From Rickettsiales bacterium (lineage in GTDB: Bacteria; Pseudomonadota; Alphaproteobacteria; Rickettsiales; SXRF01): 64,000 nt of DNA. Shown piece by piece: positions 29,734 to 37,536 of this stretch (its first letter is position 1; every line of letters begins with the position of its first letter). The notes under the pieces are model-generated. The model was not told where the DNA came from and made no database searches. It saw only the letters and a program-made list of their open reading frames with translations. The stretch lies in contig JAJTHB010000001.1 in assembly GCA_021299465.1 (NCBI GenBank), positions 34,492 through 98,491 of the forward strand. Reading direction: 5' to 3'. The position numbers and the translations under genes are program-made.

Positions 29734-30045
29734 ATGGCTAAAAAAGATAAAAAAGAAAAAAAGAATGAGCAAAAATCGAAAATTGATTTCGGGGACGAAA
29801 TCAAACGCATGAACCGTATCAACGGTCAGATCGACGGCATCTGCAAGATGCTTAAAGATGGCCGCAAGCTGAATGATGTACTGATTCAGTGCAAAGCGAT
29901 TCACTCGGCGCTGCGCGCGATCGAGTCGCGTATTGTGCGCTCGCATCTTGAGGCGGCGCTGGATGAGGTGGTGCAGCTTGATAAAAAGAAAAATCGCGCT
30001 GAAAAAATTGCTGAGCTGGAAGAGCTTTTCAAGCAGGCCGCGTAA
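29734..30045 (+). CDS. CsoR/RcnR/FrmR-family (DUF156) repressor lacking metal-site cysteines
   Basis: All-helical DNA-binding repressor, 103 aa from ATG 29734 (GGGAGGGG just upstream). The core RINGQIDGICKML...DVLIQCKAIHSALRAI...SHLEAAL aligns by eye with CsoR. The two Cu(I)-binding cysteines of CsoR correspond here to Leu46 and Ala75; only the His (His71) remains, and Cys37 and Cys53 are elsewhere. So the inducer is probably not Cu(I) held in the classic way. The N-terminal 16 residues are nearly all Lys/Glu/Asp/Gln. Its 3' end overlaps the convergent transporter gene by 17 nt. Confidence 0.85.
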   Translation: MAKKDKKEKKNEQKSKIDFGDEIKRMNRINGQIDGICKMLKDGRKLNDVLIQCKAIHSALRAIESRIVRSHLEAALDEVVQLDKKKNRAEKIAELEELFKQAA

Positions 30046-31300
30046 GCTTACGACAATAAAAAGCCACAGCGCCGTTGGCAACCGCTAGTGCGAGAAACAC
30101 TTGCGGCACGGTGAAGTTCGCTTTCAGCATTAGCACCGTGACCAGCGCGGCGGCGACCATGAACAGCGCGTTCATCACATTGTTAGTCGCAATGGTACGC
30201 GCGCGGCTTTCCGGCGCGCTGTCATGCTGCATGATGGCGTAAAGCGGCACCACATAAATACCACCGCAGATCGCAATCATCAGCATATCAAACAGGATAC
30301 GCCAGTTCGCCGCGTGCTCAAGAAACTGCCATGCGGATATCAACGCTTCAGGGTTACCGCCAATGGCGCTGCCACTTGCGATCACCAGATCAAAGGTGAA
30401 AATGCTCATGCCTATCGCCGCCCAAGGCGCGAGGGTTGCCTTTACCTCGCCCTTGAGCAGCATGGTGCACGCAAATGAACCGATGCCAATACCAAGCGAA
30501 AATATTGTTAAAAATAATGTTACGAGCGACTCAGATGCCAGCAGCGTGTTCTTCGCGTAGCCGGGAAACAGCGCAAGAAACGTTGCTCCAACCAGCCAGA
30601 ACCACGAAATGCCCAAAATGCTAAGGAACACGCGGCGATTCTGACGATCATGGCTTACCATCGCCCAGGTTTCATGCACGATATTATAGCCAATAGCTAG
30701 GTTTGGGCTGGGCGCAGGCGCGAGCGGAATGAAGCGGCTGGCGATATACCCCACCACCGCGACCACCACCATTGCAGCGACCACCAGATGCTCGCCGCCC
30801 TCCGCCATGATCAGGACACCACCTAGTATCGTACCCAGCAGAATGGCAAGAAACGTTCCGGCCTCGATATAAGCATTGCCGGCGATCAGCTCATCTTCAT
30901 GTAAATGCTGCGGCAGCAATGTGTATTTCACCGGCCCGAAAAAGGTGGATTGCACGCCGAAACAAAACAGCACAAACAGCATGAAATAAGCATGGCCAAT
31001 GTAAAGACCGATGGCCGCAATTGCGACAACAATCATCTCCCAAACTTTGGTAATACGGGCGATGCGGGCGCGGTCGTATTTATCGGCGAACTGCCCCGCG
31101 AGCGCCGAGAATAAAAAATATGGCAGGATAAACAGCGCGCCGGCGAGCGTGACCAGAATTTGCGCATTACCGGACTCTTGCGTTGCCAGCTTGTAGGTGA
31201 TGAACATCACCAATGCGTTTTTAAAAACATTGTCATTAAACGCGCCAAGAAATTGGGTGACAAAGAGCGGCGCAAAACGGCGGGTTTTAAGAAGTTTCAT
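30029..31300 (-). CDS. MFS transporter, LplT (lysophospholipid flippase)-like
   Basis: Twelve-helix permease, 423 aa. The N-terminus FVTQFLGAFNDNVFKNALV and the stretch FFGPVKYTLLPQHLHEDELIAGNAYIEAGTFLAILLGTILGG are typical of LplT and of the MFS half of Aas fusions, which move lysophospholipids inward for re-acylation. No acyltransferase/acyl-ACP synthetase gene is adjacent, so the substrate is inferred. It follows fliJ on the same strand with an 8-nt gap. Confidence 0.87.
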   Translation of the reverse strand: MKLLKTRRFAPLFVTQFLGAFNDNVFKNALVMFITYKLATQESGNAQILVTLAGALFILPYFLFSALAGQFADKYDRARIARITKVWEMIVVAIAAIGLYIGHAYFMLFVLFCFGVQSTFFGPVKYTLLPQHLHEDELIAGNAYIEAGTFLAILLGTILGGVLIMAEGGEHLVVAAMVVVAVVGYIASRFIPLAPAPSPNLAIGYNIVHETWAMVSHDRQNRRVFLSILGISWFWLVGATFLALFPGYAKNTLLASESLVTLFLTIFSLGIGIGSFACTMLLKGEVKATLAPWAAIGMSIFTFDLVIASGSAIGGNPEALISAWQFLEHAANWRILFDMLMIAICGGIYVVPLYAIMQHDSAPESRARTIATNNVMNALFMVAAALVTVLMLKANFTVPQVFLALAVANGAVAFYCRKLTRPA

Positions 31301-31308
31301 TAGAGTTT

Positions 31309-31728
31309 TTATTCCTTTGCTTTTCTTCGGTGCTGCTGCTCGGCGATTTCGTCGAGCGCTATGGTGTCTTTTCGGTTTTGTTCTTCGGCGGCGCGCTTTT
31401 TGGCATTATCAGCGGCGATTTCGTATTTTTTCTGTTCGCTGAACGCTTCAGAGATTTCATCACGTGTTTTGGTAATCTCGATCTCGATTTTTTTGATTTC
31501 CTGATGCATTGTTTCCTGACGCTGCTGGATGCGTTTTGCGAACCCGCCAAAAAATCCGCTCATCTCCGGCTGCTTACCTGCGAGCTCCATCTCACGCGCC
31601 AGCTCCTCGGAGAGCCTCTTGATTGCTTCTTCAAGCTGGGCTTTTTGGCCTTCCAAATTACCAAGCTTGCGGCGCAGCTCATCAAGCTTTCGCTTGGAAA
31701 GTTTGATGAGGGTTGCAAGTCCCTTCAC
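31309..31728 (-). CDS. fliJ: flagellar export chaperone FliJ-like
   Basis: Charged coiled-coil protein of 139 aa, start GTG at 31728 overlapping the fliI stop (GTGA). Two long helical stretches broken near residue 55 (PEMSGFFGGF) give the antiparallel hairpin expected for FliJ, which activates the export ATPase FliI. Sequence conservation in this family is low; the call rests on length, coiled coil and position after fliI. Confidence 0.8.
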   Translation of the reverse strand: MKGLATLIKLSKRKLDELRRKLGNLEGQKAQLEEAIKRLSEELAREMELAGKQPEMSGFFGGFAKRIQQRQETMHQEIKKIEIEITKTRDEISEAFSEQKKYEIAADNAKKRAAEEQNRKDTIALDEIAEQQHRRKAKE

Positions 31729-33062
31729 TTACGCCAATCCTTAATACCAAGCACCGCCGCCAACTGGTCATAGCCTTCTTCGAGTGTGGTTTTTTCATCC
31801 TTGCGCTGGCTTAGGAATTTTTCAATGGCTGGATAGTAGTTCATCGCCTGGTCGACCTCAGGCGTGGTACCTTTTTTATAAGCACCTAAACGGATCATCT
31901 CCGCCATGTCTTCATAAGTGGCGAGCATGCCGCGTGCGACGCGAATTAGCGCGTTTTCCTGCTCACTATTGCAATCCGGCATGGTGCGCGAGACGCTCTT
32001 TAAGATATTGATCGCTGGATAACGCCCACGCTGAGCGATACCCCTATCCAGTATAATATGGCCGTCCAATATACCCCTCACCGTATCGGGGATAGGCTCG
32101 TTGGTATCGTCGCCTTCGACAAGCACGGTGAATAAGCCGGTGATGCTTCCTTGGCCTTTTTTGCCTGGGCCGGCGCGCTCCAGCAGTTTTGGCAGCTCGG
32201 CAAACACGGTGGGTGTATACCCCTTACTGGTAGGGGGTTCCCCTGCCGATAAACCGATTTCACGCTGCGCCATAGCAAAGCGTGTCACTGAATCCATCAG
32301 GCACAGCACGTCTTTTCCTTGATCGCGGAAATATTCCGCAACCGACATGGTGATGTAGGCCGCTTGCCTTCGAAGCAATGCATATTCACTTGAGGTTGCG
32401 ACGATGACGACTGAGCGCTTCAGCCCCTCTTCTCCCAAATCATCCTCGATAAACTCCTGCAGCTCACGCGAGCGCTCGCCGATCAGGCCGATCACATTCA
32501 CATCCGCCTGCGAACTGCGTGCGAGCATCGACATCAGGATCGATTTGCCGACACCCGATCCTGCAAAAATCCCCATACGCTGGCCGCGGCAGCAGGAAAG
32601 AAAGGTATTAATCGCGCGCACACCGAGATTGAGCTTTCCCTTCACGCGCTGGCGTGAATGCGCATCTGGCGGGTGGCTGCGAATCGCGTAAGGCATCGCG
32701 CCGCGCGGCAGCGGCCCCTGTCCGTCCACCGGCTCACCCATCGCGTTAATCACTCGGCCAAGCCATGCATCAGACGGGTAAATAACTGAAGCGGATTCTT
32801 CGAGATAGACTTTAGCGCCTGGCCCGATGCCCTCCAGCGAGTCAAACGGCATGAGCAGCGCTTTACTTTCCCCGAAACCGACAACTTCGGCCATAATTTC
32901 GGCGGATTTTCCATTGACGCCCCGACTTCCCATCACACGGCAACGTGAGCCGACCGAAAGCATGCGCTCCATCCCCGAACATTCAATAAGCATACCCAAA
33001 ACAGCGGTTACAGTGCCGGAAATCTTGACTTCTTGCAGCTTATTGATCTCATCTACGAGCAT
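31725..33062 (-). CDS. fliI: flagellum-specific ATP synthase FliI
   Basis: Type III export ATPase that powers secretion of flagellar subunits. Walker A is FAGSGVGKSILM; family stretches GERSRELQEFIEDDLG, CLMDSVTRFAMAQREIGLSAGEPPTSKGYTP and the catalytic-domain LDGHIILDRG are present. 445 aa, full length. It is divergent from ctrA across 181 bp that hold a CtrA box, as expected for a CtrA-controlled flagellar gene. Two patches of unusual codons form GC palindromes (32038-32100 and 32219-32238). Confidence 0.96.
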   Translation of the reverse strand: MLVDEINKLQEVKISGTVTAVLGMLIECSGMERMLSVGSRCRVMGSRGVNGKSAEIMAEVVGFGESKALLMPFDSLEGIGPGAKVYLEESASVIYPSDAWLGRVINAMGEPVDGQGPLPRGAMPYAIRSHPPDAHSRQRVKGKLNLGVRAINTFLSCCRGQRMGIFAGSGVGKSILMSMLARSSQADVNVIGLIGERSRELQEFIEDDLGEEGLKRSVVIVATSSEYALLRRQAAYITMSVAEYFRDQGKDVLCLMDSVTRFAMAQREIGLSAGEPPTSKGYTPTVFAELPKLLERAGPGKKGQGSITGLFTVLVEGDDTNEPIPDTVRGILDGHIILDRGIAQRGRYPAINILKSVSRTMPDCNSEQENALIRVARGMLATYEDMAEMIRLGAYKKGTTPEVDQAMNYYPAIEKFLSQRKDEKTTLEEGYDQLAAVLGIKDWRK

Positions 33063-33165
33063 GGCCGCCTACTACCTATGGTGGTACTGTTGCAAAGATA
33101 CCAGCAACTATAGATTTTTTTAAAAAGAATTGCACTTAAAGATTGTTTGAAGGAAATTTTTATGA

Positions 33166-33180
33166 TTAACTAATCATTAA
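33166..33180. promoter_or_regulatory. CtrA box (TTAA-N7-TTAA)
   Basis: TTAA, CTAATCA, TTAA: an exact match to the CtrA consensus, with a third TTAA 4 nt further on (33185-33188). It lies 64 nt upstream of ctrA and 104 nt upstream of fliI, so it could serve autoregulation and flagellar control. No GANTC methylation site is present in this intergenic region. Confidence 0.75.
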
Positions 33181-33188
33181 TCTGTTAA

Positions 33189-33209
33189 GGGTTTGCCGTC
33201 GGCAAGCCC
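33189..33209 (+). promoter_or_regulatory. hairpin in the ctrA leader
   Basis: GGGTTTGCC and GGCAAGCCC pair over 9 bp with one G-T, loop GTC. There is no T-run, so it is not a standard terminator. It would fold in the 5' UTR about 35 nt before the ctrA start, or act as a dyad operator. Confidence 0.5.
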
Positions 33210-33243
33210 ACTAAATTGATAAAAAACCTAAGGGGAGAGCCGC

Positions 33244-33963
33244 ATGCGCGTTTTACTCGTTGAAGATGATTCGTCCACCGCTAAAGCCATTGAATTGTCA
33301 CTCGCTTCGGAAGGCATCATCTGTGATACCACTCAGCTTGGCGAAGAAGGCCTGGAGATTGGTAAACTTTATGATTACGACATTATTATCCTTGACCTTA
33401 TGCTGCCGGATATTGACGGCTACGAGGTTCTGCGCCGCTTCCGCGCTGCCCGTGTCACCACGCCAATTCTCATTCTCTCTGGCCTCTCTGGTCCCGACCA
33501 AAAGATTAAAGGCCTTGGCTATGGTGCCGATGATTACCTCACCAAACCATTTAACAAAGGCGAGCTGATTGCGCGCATTCAGGCGATTGTCCGCCGCAGC
33601 AAAGGCCACAGCGAATCGATCATCCGCACCGGTAAACTGGCGGTCAACCTCGATACCCGCTCGATTGAAGTGGACGGCAAACCGCTGCACCTGACCAGCA
33701 AAGAATATTCGATTCTTGAGCTGCTATCGCTTCGCAAAGGCACAACACTCACCAAAGAGATGTTCCTTAACCATCTTTACGGCGGCATCGACGAGCCGGA
33801 ACTAAAAATCATCGACGTGTTCGTATGCAAACTTCGTAAAAAGCTGGCAACAGCAGCTGGTGGCGATAATTATATCGAAACCGTATGGGGCCGCGGCTAT
33901 GTACTGAAAGATCCGGAAACGGAAAGTGCACAAGCCCACGAAGTTGCAGGCGAAGTCGCTTAA
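33244..33963 (+). CDS. ctrA: cell-cycle response regulator CtrA
   Basis: OmpR-type regulator that controls replication initiation, division and motility genes in Alphaproteobacteria. The receiver domain begins [20 protein letters not shown] with phospho-Asp51 in [15 protein letters not shown] and the Lys in [12 protein letters not shown]. The winged helix has the CtrA-typical [42 protein letters not shown] and WGRGYVL. The C-terminal tail after KDPE is Ala/Glu-rich, unlike the usual CtrA ending. ChpT is encoded 7 kb away; no CckA is visible. Confidence 0.96.
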   Translation: MRVLLVEDDSSTAKAIELSLASEGIICDTTQLGEEGLEIGKLYDYDIIILDLMLPDIDGYEVLRRFRAARVTTPILILSGLSGPDQKIKGLGYGADDYLTKPFNKGELIARIQAIVRRSKGHSESIIRTGKLAVNLDTRSIEVDGKPLHLTSKEYSILELLSLRKGTTLTKEMFLNHLYGGIDEPELKIIDVFVCKLRKKLATAAGGDNYIETVWGRGYVLKDPETESAQAHEVAGEVA

Positions 33964-33991
33964 ATCCGCCGCTAAACTGTCATAATAACAA

Positions 33992-34018
33992 AAACCAGCC
34001 CTCGGGCTGGTTTTTTGT
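33992..34018 (+). terminator. Rho-independent terminator after ctrA
   Basis: AACCAGCC and GGCTGGTT pair around CTCG, followed by TTTTT. The A-run upstream makes it strong in both directions. Confidence 0.93.
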
Positions 34019-34085
34019 TGTCATAAATGTTTCATACCTCGCATTTGGCTGAAATGGTATGATGAAGCCAGTTTAGGAGAGCTTT

Positions 34086-34739
34086 ATGGCTGATACGTTA
34101 AGGGTGCCGCCCTCGGGCAAAAAACCAACATACTTAAACCGCTGGATGGCGGCAGGTTTGCTTGGCGGCCTAGCACTACCGATAGGGGCTTTAGGATTTG
34201 CTGTGGCTGCTGTGTTAGGCGTGGCCGGTGCATATTTTGGCAAAAAAGAGCAGGAAAAAGATGAACAAGAAGGCCGCGTTGTTTCTGCTCCGGGCCTATT
34301 TAAAAAAGAATCCATCAAAGATGGCTTGATTGGGCTTGGGCTTGGTTCGATGGCAGGTGGACTGCTCTCCGTCGGCATTCTTTTAACCGCTGCTTTTACG
34401 CTGGCGCCTGTTGGGGCTGCGGCCGCATTTGTGGCCACTCCTTCGGCCGGAGTTGCTCTCGCGGCGACGGCTGCCATGATTGCCGGCCCGGTTATTGGCG
34501 GCCTTCTTGGGCTCAGCCACGGCAAGAATCGGATGGAATATGAATGGAAAGCAGCGAAGGAGTATGTCGCGGCTAACGGCGAATATAAAGCTGGTGACAT
34601 AAGCCAGAGCAAAGGCAAAGAAGTCACGCAGGAACGCTACAAAGACACCGTGACGCCCGATGAATACCGCGCAATGCAGGAAAAAATGGCCGCCGGAAAA
34701 CCACGCGCTGAAAACCCAGCGTTGCAGGCGGGACGTTGA
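34086..34739 (+). CDS. hypothetical small membrane protein, Gly/Ala-rich
   Basis: Unrecognised, 217 aa. RBS AGGAGA lies at 34075-34080. Hydrophobic Gly/Ala blocks at about residues 20-55 and 80-140 (GLLGGLALPIGALGFAVAAVLG; IGLGLGSMAGGLLSVGILL) are joined by an acidic-basic linker; the C-terminal 70 residues are soluble. No signal peptide. It is built like the proteins at 8114 and 19197. It ends at the base before the convergent cheR stop. Confidence 0.73.
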   Translation: MADTLRVPPSGKKPTYLNRWMAAGLLGGLALPIGALGFAVAAVLGVAGAYFGKKEQEKDEQEGRVVSAPGLFKKESIKDGLIGLGLGSMAGGLLSVGILLTAAFTLAPVGAAAAFVATPSAGVALAATAAMIAGPVIGGLLGLSHGKNRMEYEWKAAKEYVAANGEYKAGDISQSKGKEVTQERYKDTVTPDEYRAMQEKMAAGKPRAENPALQAGR

Positions 34740-35552
34740 TTATTTTAGTTTATACGCGCCCCGGAAATCATCCAGCGGTTTAAATAGCCCTTTTGGATCA
34801 ACCAGGCTTTCCGTGGAGCCGATGATGAGCACGCCGTGTGGCTGCAGCGTACGCGCCATTTTATCGGTGATGGAGGCTTTGGTTGTGTCGTCAAAATAAA
34901 TCAGCACGTTGCGCAGAAAAATAATGTCGAATTTGCCGAGCGAGGTGTAATCCTCAAGCAGGTTATGGGTTTTAAACTGCACCTGCGAGCGAATGTTATC
35001 CTTCAGCTGCCAGGTGGTATCGGGCAACGAGCTGAAGTATTTGACTAACATCTGGATCGGCAGGCCGCGCTGCGCTTCAAACTGCGAATAAATGCCCTGC
35101 TTAGCCTTATCGACGACCTTTTTTGCGAGATCGGTGCCGATGATCTCGAAACTCCAGCCAGCCATTTTGGCTTTTTCTTCCTCAATGGTGATCGCCACCG
35201 AATAAGGCTCCTGACCAGTCGAGCACGCCGCCGACCAGATGCGCATACGGCGCATGCCACCGGCCGCTTCCATAATCATCGGAAGAACTTGTTTTTTGAG
35301 AGCCTCGTAGGGCTTGATATCGCGGAAAAACGAGGATTCGTTGGTGGTCATCGCTTCGGTGATTTCGACCAGCAAATCTTCCTTAGCACCGGCACGGATA
35401 TGGCCGCAAAGCTGGGTAATATCGGCAAGGCCAAGCGCACGTGCAATCGGTGTCAGGCGACTTTCAATCAGGTAGGATTTATCCTCGGTGAGCGCAAGGC
35501 CCGAGCGTTTTTTGATTAAGTCAGAAAGAAACTGGAAATCTGCTGGCTGCAT
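34740..35552 (-). CDS. cheR: chemotaxis protein methyltransferase CheR
   Basis: Methylates glutamates on chemoreceptors with SAM. It has the N-terminal all-helical domain, then EITEAMTTNESSFFRD, SAACSTGQEPYSVAI (SAM site), FDIIFLRNVLIYFD and IGSTES, all standard. 270 aa. Last gene of the che operon, 2 nt after cheB. Confidence 0.95.
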   Translation of the reverse strand: MQPADFQFLSDLIKKRSGLALTEDKSYLIESRLTPIARALGLADITQLCGHIRAGAKEDLLVEITEAMTTNESSFFRDIKPYEALKKQVLPMIMEAAGGMRRMRIWSAACSTGQEPYSVAITIEEEKAKMAGWSFEIIGTDLAKKVVDKAKQGIYSQFEAQRGLPIQMLVKYFSSLPDTTWQLKDNIRSQVQFKTHNLLEDYTSLGKFDIIFLRNVLIYFDDTTKASITDKMARTLQPHGVLIIGSTESLVDPKGLFKPLDDFRGAYKLK

Positions 35553-35554
35553 GG

Positions 35555-36661
35555 TCAGCGCCCCTCTATTTCTCGAGTGAGGTAGGAGCCGATATCAGAA
35601 AGCGGCAGCACGGCGCGGCAAATACCAGCATCTACCACAGCTTTAGGCATACCATAGACCACGCAGCTTGCCTCGTCCTGCGCAATCACACTAGCGCCAG
35701 CACTGACTGCAACCTTAGCACCTTCTGCGCCATCGGAACCCATACCAGTGAGCACGACTATAGCAAGCTGACGACCATAAATACCGCTGAGCGCGCGCAA
35801 CATGGGATCAGCCGCAGGGCGACAAAAATTTTCTGGCGGGTCCTGTGTTATGCGAAGCATGACCTGACCTGTCGCATTTTTTTCTGGAATCATGTGAAAA
35901 TCACCAGGAGCGATATAGGCTTCGCCGCCAGTAGCGATCATCCCCTTCTGGGCCTCTTTACATTCACGATTACCGGCCTTGGCGATATGGCCCGCAAGAA
36001 TGGTAGTAAAGGTTGGGGGCATATGCTGCGTAATAAATATCGGAATATTGGTCAGGCGGCCTTTAATATCCTCAAATAGTTTGAGCAAGGCTTGCGGCCC
36101 ACCGGTTGACGATGCGATGGCGAGTGCCTTGATCCCGCCGACATGCAGTGGTGTCGAAGCTGATGGTGGGGGCACAAAAGGCCTGGATGCCAGTGGTGGC
36201 TTTGCTGGTATTGCAACAGGCGCAACTATATTGGGCGCTGTAACATTAGTCTGCAACGGTGTGGTTGGTGCCAGTGCTTTGACCTTTGCAATCAAATCAC
36301 GATAAAAAATATCAACTTCGCCGCCCAGCTTAGTGGTTGGTTTGGGTAAATAATCCGTTGCACCAAGCGAGAGCGCACGCATGCTGATCTCGGCATTACG
36401 CAAACTAAGTGTTGAGGCAATAATGACTTTAGTATTTGGGGATACACGCACAATTTCCGGTAGCGCAGTGATACCATCCATGACGGGCATTTCGATATCC
36501 AGCACCATCACATCGGGGCGAAGCTCTCTGGCAAGCTGAATCGCCATTTGACCATTGGCAGCGCTGCCGACAATACTAAGCGCAACATCACTCGCGAGCG
36601 CCTTATTCATCAGGCCACGAATTACCGCCGAGTCATCTACAATCAAAACACGAATGGGCAC
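35555..36661 (-). CDS. cheB: chemotaxis response regulator/methylesterase CheB
   Basis: Removes methyl groups from chemoreceptors and deamidates Gln when phosphorylated. The receiver domain has DDS and phospho-Asp in VMVLDIEMPVMDG; a Pro/Ala-rich linker lies at about residues 142-170; the esterase triad is Ser in ASSTGGPQAL, His in TQHMPPTFT and Asp in GMGSDGAEG. The start codon is GTG at 36661. 368 aa. Confidence 0.95.
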   Translation of the reverse strand: MPIRVLIVDDSAVIRGLMNKALASDVALSIVGSAANGQMAIQLARELRPDVMVLDIEMPVMDGITALPEIVRVSPNTKVIIASTLSLRNAEISMRALSLGATDYLPKPTTKLGGEVDIFYRDLIAKVKALAPTTPLQTNVTAPNIVAPVAIPAKPPLASRPFVPPPSASTPLHVGGIKALAIASSTGGPQALLKLFEDIKGRLTNIPIFITQHMPPTFTTILAGHIAKAGNRECKEAQKGMIATGGEAYIAPGDFHMIPEKNATGQVMLRITQDPPENFCRPAADPMLRALSGIYGRQLAIVVLTGMGSDGAEGAKVAVSAGASVIAQDEASCVVYGMPKAVVDAGICRAVLPLSDIGSYLTREIEGR

Positions 36662-36682
36662 AAATTGACCTGAGCAAAAAGA

Positions 36683-37051
36683 TTAGAGCATACCGATTTG
36701 CTGCAACTTACCCTTGATAATTTCGGCATCAAATGGCTTCATCACATACTCATCAGCACCACTGGCGATGGCTTGCATAATGTTACTCATTTCGCTCTCG
36801 GTGGTGCAGAAAATCACCTTGGGAATATTGCCATCCGGCATCGCGCGCAGCACCTTGATGAACTCCAATCCGTTCATCACCGGCATATGCCAGTCAAGAA
36901 GGATCAGCTTAGGTTTGGTCGTTAGGCAATAGGTCTCGGCCTGTTTTCCATCCTCTGCTTCTTCGCAGGTAAAACCGAGCTCTTCCATAATGCGGCGCTC
37001 GAGCTTACGCACCACTTTTGAATCATCCACGATCAGGCAGGAATTAGTCAT
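36683..37051 (-). CDS. cheY: chemotaxis response regulator CheY
   Basis: Single receiver domain, 122 aa. Acidic pair IVDDSKVVRK, phospho-Asp in LILLDWHMPVMNG, Thr/Ser in IFCTTES, Lys in EYVMKPFDAEI. It presumably binds the flagellar switch. Its ATG overlaps the cheW stop (TAATG). Confidence 0.93.
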   Translation of the reverse strand: MTNSCLIVDDSKVVRKLERRIMEELGFTCEEAEDGKQAETYCLTTKPKLILLDWHMPVMNGLEFIKVLRAMPDGNIPKVIFCTTESEMSNIMQAIASGADEYVMKPFDAEIIKGKLQQIGML

Positions 37052-37536
37052 TAATGCATCCTTAGTTTGAGTAGGGTTTCAACATCAACAATTACCAGCA
37101 GCTCGCCAGACATTTTATAAATGCCTGATGCCACCTCTTTCCAAGCTCCACCTAAATTCGCAGGCACCTTTTCAATTGATGCGCTGGGCGCGGTGAGCAC
37201 ATCTCCCACAGTATCCACCAGAAGACTGTAAAGCTCACCCTTATGATCAACGACCACAAACATGTATTTCGCATTCTCATCCATTTGTGGCAAACGAAGA
37301 CGGCGACGAACGTCAATCACCGTCACGATGCGGCCACGAAGGTTAAGCGAGCCCGACACCTCGGGGGGTGATAATGGTATTGGCGTGACTTTTTGCCCAC
37401 GGAGCACATCGCGAACAAAGCGTACTGGTATGCCAATCAGTTGGCGCTCAATACGCATGGTAACAAACATCTGGCTATCGGAAAGCGAGGCCGGAGATGG
37501 TGACAAAGAGGAATCCGTTTGCATCATCGAACTCAT
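37051..37536 (-). CDS. cheW: chemotaxis coupling protein CheW
   Basis: Adaptor joining receptors to CheA. Beta-rich CheW fold with FVTMRIERQLIGIPVRFVRDVLRG, SLNLRGRIVTVIDVRRRL and ILTAPSASIEKVPANL-like core. I place the start at ATG 37536, in ATGA overlap with cheA and after GGAAGGAG; an in-frame TTG at 37569 is less likely. The first 30 residues are Ser-rich. Confidence 0.93.
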   Translation of the reverse strand: MSSMMQTDSSLSPSPASLSDSQMFVTMRIERQLIGIPVRFVRDVLRGQKVTPIPLSPPEVSGSLNLRGRIVTVIDVRRRLRLPQMDENAKYMFVVVDHKGELYSLLVDTVGDVLTAPSASIEKVPANLGGAWKEVASGIYKMSGELLVIVDVETLLKLRMH

